Positions 7,490 through 15,951 of a DNA stretch of 39,444 nucleotides are shown piece by piece. A program made the translations under genes and the position numbers. A model generated the notes under the pieces. That model ran no database searches. It worked only from the letters and a program-made list of their open reading frames with translations, and had not been told where the DNA came from. Numbering within the stretch: position 1 is the first letter of the stretch; each line of letters opens with the position of its first letter. The stretch comes from Alphaproteobacteria bacterium (GTDB taxonomy: Bacteria > Pseudomonadota > Alphaproteobacteria > Micropepsales > Micropepsaceae). The DNA lies in assembly GCA_947467345.1 (NCBI GenBank), contig CANIHD010000024.1:1-39444 (forward strand). The letters are read 5' to 3'.

Positions 7490-8890
7490 ATGGCGCAGGC
7501 GAAACGAGTCGATATCGCGGACATTATCGAGAACCAGACCAATTGGTGGTTTTCGACATCGACCGTGGTGCTGTGCTGTCTCGTTCTCTTTGCGGACGGC
7601 TTCGACAATCAGGCGATCAACTACACATCGGCGGCAATCATTCGCGATTGGGATGTCGACCGCGTGCTGTTCACGCCCGTGTTCTGGTCGAATGTTCTGG
7701 GCTGGATGGTCGGCTCGCTAACCTTCAGCATGATCGCCGACCAGATCGGCCGCCGCAACGCGACGATCTTCGCCACGCTTCTGTTTGGCGGCTTCACATA
7801 TGCCATCGCCTACGCAACCAATCTTTGGGAATTGTCGATTTTACGTTTCTTCTCCAGCGTGGGTGTCGGCGGTGCCATGCCGATGGCGATCGCGCTGATC
7901 TCCGATTACACGCCGGCCAAACGGCGCGGGCTCATGATCACCGTGTTGTTTCTGGGGTATACGGTCGGCTCGTCAGGCGGCGGCTTTCTCGCTGCCGAAC
8001 TCATTCTCACCAGTGGCTGGGAATCGATCTTTCAGGTCGGTGGTATTGTCGGCCTTGTAGTGGCTTGCATATTGGTTTTCACCCTGCCGGAATCGGTGCG
8101 CTATCTCCTGGTGCAAGGCGCGCCGCAGGAAAAGATTCATGCCTATGTGAAACGCATGCAGCCGGGCATCGAGATCGCGCCGGACACCGAATTCTTCATC
8201 AAAGAAACCAAGAAGCAGAAGGGCGTTCCGCTCAGCTATCTCTTTCGGGACGGACGCGCCTGGATGACCATCTTTCTCTGGTTCGCGCTCGGCTTTTCCT
8301 TCGTCACGCATTTCTTCATCGCGAACTGGCTGCCGATTTTCCTCTCCGACTTTATGCCGCTGGACCAGGTCAACCGGATCAAAGCGATGTTCCAGTTCGG
8401 GGCCGCTTTCGGCATCGTGTTCGGCTATCTGATCGACCGCTATGGGGTGCCGGTTGTGACGTGGACCAAGCTCATCGGTGCCATTCCGGTAGCGTTCATG
8501 GGTTATTTCATGGTCCAGGATTTAGGCTTCTTGGTCATGATGCTCTCCGCACTCGCGGCCGGCATCTTCGTGCTCGGCGGCACGATCGGCCTGAACGCAA
8601 TATCGGGCATGATCTATCCGACCTTTATCCGCTCCACCGGCTCGGGCGCGGCCTTCGCGGTTGCGCGCATCGGTGCATTGGCCGGTCCCGGCTTCGGCGG
8701 ATTGCTGATCTATCTCGAAACGCCAATTGTGTGGGTGTTCGTGCTCGGCGCCATTCCGATGATCTTGTCGGGACTGGCGGCCTATGGCCTCAGCCGTACG
8801 GTCGATGTGCTGCATGAACGCAAGCCACCGCACACGGAGCACGAGAGCGAACCAGCGTTAGCGCCGCAACACGCGCCGGCGCGGACGTAG
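7490..8890 (+). CDS. MFS transporter, aromatic acid:H+ symporter (AAHS) type, second copy
   Basis: This 466-residue, 12-segment inner-membrane carrier is a sister of the preceding gene. FADGFDNQAINYTSAAI carries the DGxD element of TM1, FSMIADQIGRRNATIF is motif A, LPESVRYLLV follows TM6, and the IYPTFIRSTGSGAAFAVARIG segment is shared almost word for word with the neighbour. Differences are concentrated in the middle loop (after VRYLLV) and in a longer, Glu/His-rich C-terminal tail. Two diverged copies side by side suggest related but distinct cargoes, or duplication after gain of the locus. A perfect inverted repeat lies just upstream of its start, and the gene could be separately controlled. 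It converges with the crotonase gene, with 6 bases between stop codons. Confidence 0.9.
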   Translation: MAQAKRVDIADIIENQTNWWFSTSTVVLCCLVLFADGFDNQAINYTSAAIIRDWDVDRVLFTPVFWSNVLGWMVGSLTFSMIADQIGRRNATIFATLLFGGFTYAIAYATNLWELSILRFFSSVGVGGAMPMAIALISDYTPAKRRGLMITVLFLGYTVGSSGGGFLAAELILTSGWESIFQVGGIVGLVVACILVFTLPESVRYLLVQGAPQEKIHAYVKRMQPGIEIAPDTEFFIKETKKQKGVPLSYLFRDGRAWMTIFLWFALGFSFVTHFFIANWLPIFLSDFMPLDQVNRIKAMFQFGAAFGIVFGYLIDRYGVPVVTWTKLIGAIPVAFMGYFMVQDLGFLVMMLSALAAGIFVLGGTIGLNAISGMIYPTFIRSTGSGAAFAVARIGALAGPGFGGLLIYLETPIVWVFVLGAIPMILSGLAAYGLSRTVDVLHERKPPHTEHESEPALAPQHAPART

Positions 8891-8902
8891 GCGCGTCTAC
8901 GT
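8885..8902. terminator. Shared stem-loop holding both convergent stop codons
   Basis: ACGTAG (8885-8890) and CTACGT (8897-8902) form a perfect 6-bp stem around GCGCGT. Each arm contains the TAG stop of one of the two convergent genes (symporter on plus, crotonase on minus). The short stem has no U-tract, so it is at best a weak bidirectional terminator; rho-dependent ending is equally possible. Confidence 0.35.
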
Positions 8903-9688
8903 TCCGTTGAAGCGCGGGGGACGTTTTTCGCCGAAGGCGAGAATGCCTTCGCGGTAATCGTCGGACATGCGCAGGCGACCGTAATATTGCCCTTCGCGCT
9001 CAATGGCGTCGGCAAGCGGCAATTCTTCGCCTTCGTTGATAAGCTGCTTCAGCGTCCGCTGCGCCAGTGGCGAGAAGGCGCGAAGCTCGTCGACCAGCCC
9101 ATCGGTGGCGGAGCCAAGCAAATCGTCCTTCACGCATTCAGTGGCGATTCCCAGCGCGATCGCCTCGGCGGCCTCGATGCGCTTTGAACGCATGAGAAGA
9201 TTTTTTGCGCGCGTGATGCCGACCATGCGCTGCAGCCGCGCCGAGCCGCCGGAGCCCGGAATTTGACCGAGTTTCTGCTCGGGCAGGGAATAGACACAGG
9301 TCTCAGAAATAAGCCGGAAATCGCAGGCAAGTGAGAGTTCGAAGCCAACGCCGAAGCAATAGCCGCGATTGGCTGCGATGACGGGTTTGGTGCAGCGCGC
9401 CGGGGCCGCGATATTCACAGCAAGCTTCAACAGCGTTTCCGGAGTTGCGTCGAGAAAGCCGCGAATATTGCCGCCGCTGGAAAAATGCGTGCCTTCAGAC
9501 CGCAATACGATCACGCGCACGCTTTTGTCGGCATCGAGTTCTTCGAACACGCGGCGAAGCTGATCGCGTTGTACCAGCGAGATGATGTTCAGTGGCGGAC
9601 GGTCGAGAATAATATCGCCGCGTTCGCGGGCGGGATCGATGTCGACGCGAAATCCGTCGAGGGCTTCGCCGTTCAATATGTTTGTCAC
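8897..9688 (-). CDS. Enoyl-CoA hydratase/isomerase (crotonase) family protein
   Basis: This 263-residue crotonase-fold enzyme acts on an acyl-CoA thioester in the cytoplasm. The oxyanion-hole segments are HFSSGGNIRGF and GYCFGVGFELSLACDFRL, and SLPEQKLGQIPGSGGSARLQR follows. Both positions matching the two catalytic Glu residues of enoyl-CoA hydratase (in GFELS and LPEQ) are Glu, so hydration/dehydration or hydrolysis is possible. The GTG start at 9688 is chosen over longer frames because GAAGGGA lies just upstream; the longer frame adds an Arg-rich, non-family extension. It follows the CoA-ligase gene by 40 bases in the same direction, so it should act on the thioester that ligase makes. A role like HmfE of furoate degradation (2-oxoglutaryl-CoA hydrolysis) is one option, but not shown. 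Confidence 0.88.
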   Translation of the reverse strand: MTNILNGEALDGFRVDIDPARERGDIILDRPPLNIISLVQRDQLRRVFEELDADKSVRVIVLRSEGTHFSSGGNIRGFLDATPETLLKLAVNIAAPARCTKPVIAANRGYCFGVGFELSLACDFRLISETCVYSLPEQKLGQIPGSGGSARLQRMVGITRAKNLLMRSKRIEAAEAIALGIATECVKDDLLGSATDGLVDELRAFSPLAQRTLKQLINEGEELPLADAIEREGQYYGRLRMSDDYREGILAFGEKRPPRFNGT

Positions 9689-9728
9689 GCCCAGTCCCTT
9701 CGTAACGCGGCCTCTCGCAGCGCAGCCG

Positions 9729-11309
9729 TCAGGCCGGCGTCTTTGTCCGCTGTGTCCATTCGTCGCGAAGCCTGTCGCGCAGCACCTTTCCGCGGTCATT
9801 GCGCGGCAGCGTGTTGATCACAAACAGCGCCTTAGGTCTTTTCGCCAAAGGCAATTTGCCTTCGCAGTAAAGGCGAATGGTCTCTTCGATGCCGCTCACG
9901 CCCGGTTTCGGCACCAGAAAAGCCACAACCTCTTCGCCGTAGATGGGATCGGGCACGCCCACCGACGCCGCTTCGTCGATATCGGGATGCGCCAGCAGTA
10001 CGCCGTCGATTTCTACCGGCGCGATGTTCATGCCGCCGCGAATAATCAGATCCTTGGTGCGCCCCGTGACGCGGACGAATCCCTCCTCGTCCATGACCGC
10101 GAGATCGCCCGTCTTGTTGCGCTTGCCGCGATAGGGATCGATGGAACCATCGGCGTTGAGATAGCCGAGAGCGGTTTGCGGTCCGCCGATACTGACTTCG
10201 CCCTCGACATTCGGCGGACAGAGATTTCCCGCCTCGTCCACAATGGCGAATTCCTGATGTGCGGCAGGCGGGCCGACCGTGCCCATGCGCCGGCGATAAT
10301 GCCGATTGCCGCAAATCCAGCCGGCTTCCGACATGCCGTAGAGCTGCAGCAAGGTCAGGCCATAGAGGAATTCAAAGCGCTGCCATTGCTCGGGCGAAAG
10401 CGGCGCCGTGCTGCAGGTCATCAGGCGAAGGCTTGGAATGTCCTTGGCCGTGTAACCCAGCGGCTTGTTCAGCAGCATGTTCACAACCGTGGGCACGCCG
10501 GCGGAAAAGCTAATTTCGTGTTTCTTGATCCATTCGAAGAAACGGCTGTGCGAGAAGCGCTTGGCGATATGCATCGTGAGGCCGGTTTCGAGAAACGGCA
10601 TCAGACTCAAAACTTGCGCCGAATTCCAACCGAAGGAGCGATATTCCAGCGTGCGATCGTTTTCCGTCAGGCCCAGCATATCGAGGACAGACAGGCCGCT
10701 GAGCCAATAGGCGGCGTGATCGTAGACCACGATCTTCGGCTTGTCGGTCGTGCCCGAGGTGCAGAACATGCAGGAAATATCGGACGCTTCGTTGCGCTCC
10801 GGTAGGCTGGCCGGATCGGCGCCGCGCTTTAGCGCGGTGAAGAACTGATCGCCGGCATCGGGGTTTTGTTCGTCCATGTCGGGCTCGCCGAAGCGGACGA
10901 CCGGCGCGGTCGCGCAGACTGTAAGCGCTGCGGCATGGAGATCTTCGTGCACCAAAATAAGTTTGGGCCCGATGATCTCAATCAGCGCCGCAATATGCTC
11001 GACATTGAGTTCGATATTGAGCGGGCAGACCACGGCGCCGATGCGCCAGATGCCGAACCACAGCAAAAGCTTATCCAGCACCTCGTCGGACAAAAGCACC
11101 ACGCGGTCGCCTTTGCCAATCCCACGCCGTTTTAGATCGGCCGCGATATCGCAGACGATTCTATCGAGATCACCGAAAGTGATCGAGGTGCCTTGATCGA
11201 GATCGACAATAGCAAGCTTGGCAGGATCGCGCACTGCGTAAGACGCAAGAAGTTCGGCGACCGAGCGAAACGGCAGCGCCAATTCATGCTTGCCAAATAC
11301 GTCGCTCAT
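9729..11309 (-). CDS. AMP-forming acyl/aryl-CoA ligase
   Basis: This 526-residue ANL-superfamily ligase would activate a carboxylic acid with ATP and CoA. Visible signatures are MFCTSGTTDKPKIVVYDH (the P-loop, about residue 182), LYGMSEAG (motif A5), TGDLAVMDEEGFVRVTGRTK (A7/A8 hinge), DLIIRGGMNI, and a C-terminal RNDRGKVLR whose Lys is the usual adenylation lysine. The length is normal for the family. It stands between an unusual UbiD-like gene (26 bases upstream) and a crotonase gene (40 bases downstream) in one minus-strand operon. The substrate is therefore probably an aromatic, furanic or alicyclic acid whose thioester is processed further. Benzoate-, furoate- and cyclohexenoate-type ligases are all possible; the acyl pocket cannot be read reliably by eye. 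Confidence 0.9.
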   Translation of the reverse strand: MSDVFGKHELALPFRSVAELLASYAVRDPAKLAIVDLDQGTSITFGDLDRIVCDIAADLKRRGIGKGDRVVLLSDEVLDKLLLWFGIWRIGAVVCPLNIELNVEHIAALIEIIGPKLILVHEDLHAAALTVCATAPVVRFGEPDMDEQNPDAGDQFFTALKRGADPASLPERNEASDISCMFCTSGTTDKPKIVVYDHAAYWLSGLSVLDMLGLTENDRTLEYRSFGWNSAQVLSLMPFLETGLTMHIAKRFSHSRFFEWIKKHEISFSAGVPTVVNMLLNKPLGYTAKDIPSLRLMTCSTAPLSPEQWQRFEFLYGLTLLQLYGMSEAGWICGNRHYRRRMGTVGPPAAHQEFAIVDEAGNLCPPNVEGEVSIGGPQTALGYLNADGSIDPYRGKRNKTGDLAVMDEEGFVRVTGRTKDLIIRGGMNIAPVEIDGVLLAHPDIDEAASVGVPDPIYGEEVVAFLVPKPGVSGIEETIRLYCEGKLPLAKRPKALFVINTLPRNDRGKVLRDRLRDEWTQRTKTPA

Positions 11310-11335
11310 CGCGCCAATCTCAATGTCCAGCGATC

Positions 11336-12910
11336 TCAGTGTCCGGTGCGGGCCAGAATCTCGGTCCAGCCCTTCATCGCGTCCTTCACCGTGCGGATCT
11401 GGTCCTTGGTGAAGAAATCTTCCAGCTTCACCCGGTTTACCGGATATTGCGGTCGCATGAAATCCTGCTCGAAGCCGTAAGGCACCGTCGCGTCAATGCC
11501 CATGCCGCCTTCATAACGCGTGTTGGTGGCGGTCCATTCTTTATCGCCCGCGGTCATGCGCTCCGCCGGCATGAAGGTTTGTCCGCGCCCGCCCGGCGTT
11601 GGATTGAGGATGTCGGTTTTGGGATTCACCCGCGTCGTGATGCACCACATCACCTCATCCATACTGTAAATATTGGTGTCTTCGCTGCAGGCAATCGCCA
11701 TGCGCATCCCTTGCGAGGTCGACAGCAAAGCCGCCATGAAATTGCGCTGCCAGCCTTCTTCCAGACGGTTGCGCTTCTTCACCTGAATAATGACGCCGCC
11801 CCAATCCGTCATGCAGTAAGGAATATTCACGTCCTGAATGATGCCGGGCTGCATGCGATTGCAGAGCTCATACATCGCCGCTTCGCGCATCGACGTGTCG
11901 ATATTGTGCTCGTCCAGCGTGTGCGCGCCGAGGCAATAGATGATCGGCTTGGATTCCGGTTTGCGCATAGTGACGGCGGTCACATGGAACGTGGGCGCCT
12001 TATAGGATTTACCCATATAGCCGGCCCATTCGGGATGGAAATGATGCTTGCCCTGGGTCTGGTCGGCTTCGGCTTCCGCGGTTTCGAAACGCGTGTCGCG
12101 CGGATCGATATAGCCTTCCAGAACAATTTCGGAATCGGCGATGGCCATGGCATCCACCGTGCGCGCCTTCACCAGCCGCACCGGCGACCCCTGCGCCGCA
12201 CCGGCAACGCCGATTTCGTCGCAGCCATAGGGAAGGATCACGTAGTCGAACGCAGCGCCCGCCAGCAGCGTGCAAGCGGCCGGAACGCCGAAACACACGG
12301 TCAACGGCACGCGCTCGCGCTTGCGATACGCCTCGCTCACGACCTGCCACATATGCGAGCCCGGCGAGATCTGGAACGTGCCGACATTACCCCAGCGGAA
12401 ATTCATACGGTTGTAACCGACATCGGTACCGTCACCGAATGCGGCGCCCGTGACGCAGCGAATGCCCGACCCGACCGTCAGCTCCTTTTCCAGCTCGGTG
12501 TGACGAATGGGAACAAGGTACGGCGCCACGTCTTTCGGATTCTCGATCACCACTTCCTGACACGGCGCTTCCGATTGCTCGATCACCCGCGGCGGCAGCG
12601 GACGATTGAGCGCCCTCGCCAGCTTGATGGTGCGGTCCTTGTCGCTCTCCCAGCCGAACATGCGATTGATCACTTCGATATTGCCGAAGAGATTGGTCAC
12701 CACGCGGTGGTTTGGCTTGCCTTTGACATGATCGAACAGAACCGGATTGCCGCCATCCATCAGCTTCTGAAGGCCGGTGATCTGAAGATCGGGATCAACC
12801 TCTTTCGCAGTCCGGATCAACTCACCTCGGGCCTCCAGCCACGCTAGCGTGCTGCGCAGATCCTTCAGGTGCGTGGTGTCGGGGTGGGATGATGGCGCCA
12901 TTTCGTTCAT
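11336..12910 (-). CDS. UbiD-family (de)carboxylase-like protein with non-canonical catalytic positions
   Basis: This 524-residue UbiD-fold protein should bind prFMN, metal and K+. The order of segments matches UbiD: an N-terminal LKDLRSTLAWLEARGELIRT, then GNPVLFDHVKG, the cofactor region RMNFRWGNVGTFQ, EIVLEGYIDPRD, and HPEWAGYMGK. Canonical UbiD enzymes keep an Arg-Glu-Glu triad (NxGxYR and E-G-P-F-G-E). Here the Arg position reads Gln180 (NVGTFQ), the first Glu position reads His289, and only the second, Glu294, remains. The three other UbiD homologues in this window keep all three. It is the first gene of an operon with a CoA ligase and a crotonase. A thioester substrate, a carboxylation role like phenylphosphate carboxylase subunits, or a different proton-transfer network are all possible. 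The start could also be the ATG four codons in. Confidence 0.85.
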   Translation of the reverse strand: MNEMAPSSHPDTTHLKDLRSTLAWLEARGELIRTAKEVDPDLQITGLQKLMDGGNPVLFDHVKGKPNHRVVTNLFGNIEVINRMFGWESDKDRTIKLARALNRPLPPRVIEQSEAPCQEVVIENPKDVAPYLVPIRHTELEKELTVGSGIRCVTGAAFGDGTDVGYNRMNFRWGNVGTFQISPGSHMWQVVSEAYRKRERVPLTVCFGVPAACTLLAGAAFDYVILPYGCDEIGVAGAAQGSPVRLVKARTVDAMAIADSEIVLEGYIDPRDTRFETAEAEADQTQGKHHFHPEWAGYMGKSYKAPTFHVTAVTMRKPESKPIIYCLGAHTLDEHNIDTSMREAAMYELCNRMQPGIIQDVNIPYCMTDWGGVIIQVKKRNRLEEGWQRNFMAALLSTSQGMRMAIACSEDTNIYSMDEVMWCITTRVNPKTDILNPTPGGRGQTFMPAERMTAGDKEWTATNTRYEGGMGIDATVPYGFEQDFMRPQYPVNRVKLEDFFTKDQIRTVKDAMKGWTEILARTGH

Positions 12911-13117
12911 GGGTTTTTCCTACATCGGCAAGGGATGTTCGCGATGCGCACTAGGCACGCGCGAGGACGGGCAATGTTTATAGACAATTTCTTTCCCCGG
13001 GAAATCGTTTTACGGGAAAATTCCGTATTTTCCTGGCATATGTCGCTTAGACTACGAAGGCGCGGCCGAGTGGAAACCTAGGCCATTGGAGGGGCGGATG
13101 CAGACCGGGCATAACGT
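12911..13117. promoter_or_regulatory. Divergent promoter/operator region with GGGAA-type dyads
   Basis: This 207-base region drives the UbiD-ligase-crotonase operon (minus) and the long plus-strand operon. TTTCCC-C-GGGAAA at 12992-13004 is a perfect 6-bp dyad. A second, imperfect dyad, ACGGGAAAATTCCGT, lies at 13012-13026, two helical turns away centre to centre, and a further TTTTCC half follows at about 13028. Two similar sites side by side between divergent operons are typical operator layout. The binding protein is not encoded in the window. Confidence 0.5.
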
Positions 13118-13121
13118 TTGA
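13098..13121 (+). CDS. Possible 7-codon leader peptide overlapping the transporter start
   Basis: ATG at 13098 follows a very good ribosome site (GGAGGGG, 13087-13093, just upstream) and reads MQTGHNV before a TGA at 13119-13121. That TGA overlaps the TTG (13118) which opens the transporter frame, an arrangement suited to translational coupling. It may instead mark a single-base indel, with ATG 13098 as the true original start of the transporter. Confidence 0.35.
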   Translation: MQTGHNV

Positions 13122-14365
13122 CCGCTTTCTCTCCTCTCTATCGCTGGAACATTCTGGCCCTTCTCGCGTGTTCTCAGGCCATCGCCTATATCGACCGGGT
13201 CAATTTCTCGGTGGTTGGTCCCGATTTGATCCGCAATCACGGCTACACGCCAGCGGCGGTGGGCCTTCTGCTCTCGGTTTTCAACTGGGCGTTCACAGCT
13301 TCGCTGCTCCTCGCGGGCCCCATCACCGATTGGGTGCGGCCACGCATCGCCTTTCCCGCCGGTGTCGGCGCCTGGTCGCTGGCGACCGCCATGTGCAGCC
13401 TCTCCGTACAATTCACGCCGCTGGCAATCTGTCGCGCCTTTGTCGGTGTCGGCGAAGCCAGCATGATTCCCTCGGGCTCGCGCGTCATCCGCGAAACCTT
13501 CGACAAGAAAACGCGCGCCTTTGCCGTGGCGACATTTTTCGCCGGCAACAAAGTGGGCCTCACGCTCGGCATTCCGCTCGCTTCGGTTCTGCTGGTTCAT
13601 TGGGGCTGGTCGGCGGTGTTTTACCTCACCGGCGCGCTCGGATTTTTATGGATTCTCTGGTGGCTCGCGATCTATCGCGCGCCGGTGGAAACGCCGGAAG
13701 CCGCGCCTACCGGCACAGAACAGAAAATCCGTTGGGCCACATTGCTGCAGTACCGCACGACCTGGGGCATCATGTTGGGACAGGCGGGATATCTTTACAT
13801 CTACTACGTCTTTGCGACGTGGCTGCCTGGCTATCTGGTCCTTCAGCGCAATCTGACGGTGATGCAGACAGGTTTCGTCGGCATGCTGCCGTTCCTGGTC
13901 GGCGTTATCTGCGTGATCTTGGGCGGCTGGATCGGCGATCGCATGATCGCTGCCAGTTGGCGCGTCACGGTGGTGCGCAAAAGCCTGGCGGTGGGCGGAC
14001 TTCTCGGCGCGACGTTCTTTACCATAAGTGGCGCCTACGCCGACGACACGACACTTGCCGTCATCTTGCTGACTTTATCCGTGGCCAGTGTCAGTTTCTC
14101 CACCGCCGCCGTGAATTCCATGCCCCTCGACGTGGCACCGCCGCATATCGTTTCGTCGCTGGTGTCGCTGCAGAATTTCGGCGGCAATGTGGGCGGTTCA
14201 TTCGCACCGGTGGTCACCGGCCTCTTGATCTCGACCTCGGGGGATTTCACCTTGCCCCTCGTCGTTGCCGCCTGTATCGCACTTGTCTTCGGCTGCGGTT
14301 CCTTCGGTTTCATTGTTGGGGATCTCGACCACGAATTGCGCGCGCCCAGAGAAGCAACAGCCTAA
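13118..14365 (+). CDS. MFS transporter, anion:cation symporter (ACS) type
   Basis: This is a 415-residue inner-membrane carrier. LYRWNILALLACSQAIAYIDRVNFSV at the N-terminus is the ACS-family start (as in ExuT, GudP, phthalate and tartrate porters), including the YIDRxNxS signature. GPITDWVRPRIAFPAG is the motif A loop, and about 12 hydrophobic segments follow. It is a different family from the twin AAHS carriers and probably imports another organic anion, such as an aromatic di-acid or sugar acid. The frame opens only with a TTG at 13118 (a stop in frame lies at 13112-13114), which overlaps the TGA of a 7-codon mini-frame with a strong ribosome site. It is the first gene of the long plus-strand operon, 32 bases before a UbiD gene. 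Confidence 0.88.
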   Translation: MTAFSPLYRWNILALLACSQAIAYIDRVNFSVVGPDLIRNHGYTPAAVGLLLSVFNWAFTASLLLAGPITDWVRPRIAFPAGVGAWSLATAMCSLSVQFTPLAICRAFVGVGEASMIPSGSRVIRETFDKKTRAFAVATFFAGNKVGLTLGIPLASVLLVHWGWSAVFYLTGALGFLWILWWLAIYRAPVETPEAAPTGTEQKIRWATLLQYRTTWGIMLGQAGYLYIYYVFATWLPGYLVLQRNLTVMQTGFVGMLPFLVGVICVILGGWIGDRMIAASWRVTVVRKSLAVGGLLGATFFTISGAYADDTTLAVILLTLSVASVSFSTAAVNSMPLDVAPPHIVSSLVSLQNFGGNVGGSFAPVVTGLLISTSGDFTLPLVVAACIALVFGCGSFGFIVGDLDHELRAPREATA

Positions 14366-14397
14366 GAACAGATGCCGAATCGACAACGGAGATTTGA

Positions 14398-15924
14398 ATG
14401 AGCATTGAACGCAAGCCGGTCGCTTTCGGCGATTTGCGCGGCTGGATCGACGCCCTAAAGAAGCAGGACGAAATCCGCGAGGTAAATTCCGAAGTCGATT
14501 GGAATGTCGAACTCGGTACTGTCATGCGCTTGGCGCAAGGCACCGGCGACGGGCCGGCGCTGCTGTTCAACAACATCAAGGATTACAATGGCGCGAACGC
14601 GCGCTGCCGCAAATTGTTCGGCCTTGGGCTTTCCTCCTATCGCCGCCTCAATCTGATGCTGGGTCTTCCGCTCGACACGCATCCGCGCGAGCTGGTGAAG
14701 ATCGGCCGCAACATCTTGAACGAACGCATTCCGCCGAAAATCGTCGCCACCGGCCCGGTGAAGGAAAACATTCTTAAGGGCGAAGCGGTCGACCTGTACG
14801 ATTTTCCCTCGCCGCTTTGGAACCGCGTCGATGGCGGGCGCTACATTCTGACCTTCGCCGGTTGCGTGACGCGTGATCCTGAAACGGGCGTTCCCAATGT
14901 CGGCATTTATCGCGGCATGGTGGCGGACAAATCCACCATTCCGATGCTGATGTGGCGCGCTCAGCATATCGGCCACCACGCCACGGCCTGGCGCGAATCC
15001 GGCAAAAAGGAAATGCCGATCGCTCTGGTGATCGGCTGGGAACCCTCGCTCGGTTTCTGCGCCGGACAGCCCGTTCCCAAAGGCGTCAGCGAATATGATG
15101 TGATGGGCGCCATTCGCGGCGCGCCCGTCGAACTCGTCAAATGCGAGACCATTGACGTTTATGTTCCCGCCTCAGCAGAAATCGTGATCGAGGGCATGTT
15201 GCAGCTCGATCCCGAAAACTTCGTGATGGAAGGGCCTTTCGCGGAATTCACCGGCTATGTGGCGGGCGACAGATCGCCCAAGCCCGCGGTGCGCGTCACC
15301 TGCATCACCCACCGCAACGATCCCATCTTTCGCGGCACCATCGAAGGCTCGTTGCCGGGAAGCTATTCCGAAAACGCGATCTGCAGTTCGATCATGCGCG
15401 CGGCAACGGCATGGAACGTTCTGGATCGGGCAGGCGTGCCCGGCATTACCGGCGTGTGGTGCCCGCCTGTGCAGGCCGGCATCAATGCCGTGATCCAAAT
15501 GAAGCAGAGCTACCGCAACCAGGCCAAGCAGGCTGCCAACGCGCTCTGGGGCAGTTCGGCTGGCCATGTGCGCTACAAACATGTCACCGTAGTCGATGAC
15601 GATATCGACATTCACGATTACGCTGCGGTGGACTGGGCCATCGCGCACCGCGTGAATGCCGGCGAGAATGACATCATCATCATGCCGTCAACCTTTGGCA
15701 TGGGGCTGGATCCGTCGACGCGGCGGCGCGACCGCAATGCAGCTCTGTTCGGCACCGGCAAATGGAACCGCGTGCTGATCGATGCCACGATGAATCTCGA
15801 TTACGACCCTGACCCCGATTTGGACGGCGCCCGCTTCCCACCCACGGTGTGGCCGAACAAAGAGGACGAAGCGCGCGTGCGCGCCCGCTGGGCCGAATTG
15901 GGTCTGGATGCCAAAAAGACATAG
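14398..15924 (+). CDS. UbiD-family prFMN-dependent decarboxylase (copy A)
   Basis: This 508-residue UbiD homologue probably decarboxylates an aromatic or unsaturated acid reversibly, using prFMN from UbiX, Mn2+ and K+. The canonical triad is intact: Arg172 in NVGIYRG, Glu278 and Glu283 in EGPFAEFTGY. Other family segments are FGDLRGWIDALKKQDEIREV at the start, SAEIVIEG before the Glu loop, and a C-terminal ATMNLDYDPD (DATxK-like) loop. A GGAG site precedes the ATG by 7 bases. It follows the ACS transporter by 32 bases and precedes the fused Mo hydroxylase by 27, so carboxylate import, decarboxylation and ring hydroxylation may be successive steps. Which acid it uses is not readable from the sequence. 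Confidence 0.92.
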   Translation: MSIERKPVAFGDLRGWIDALKKQDEIREVNSEVDWNVELGTVMRLAQGTGDGPALLFNNIKDYNGANARCRKLFGLGLSSYRRLNLMLGLPLDTHPRELVKIGRNILNERIPPKIVATGPVKENILKGEAVDLYDFPSPLWNRVDGGRYILTFAGCVTRDPETGVPNVGIYRGMVADKSTIPMLMWRAQHIGHHATAWRESGKKEMPIALVIGWEPSLGFCAGQPVPKGVSEYDVMGAIRGAPVELVKCETIDVYVPASAEIVIEGMLQLDPENFVMEGPFAEFTGYVAGDRSPKPAVRVTCITHRNDPIFRGTIEGSLPGSYSENAICSSIMRAATAWNVLDRAGVPGITGVWCPPVQAGINAVIQMKQSYRNQAKQAANALWGSSAGHVRYKHVTVVDDDIDIHDYAAVDWAIAHRVNAGENDIIIMPSTFGMGLDPSTRRRDRNAALFGTGKWNRVLIDATMNLDYDPDPDLDGARFPPTVWPNKEDEARVRARWAELGLDAKKT

Positions 15925-15951
15925 GCGGACATTGGGAAAGCCTTTTCGCAA

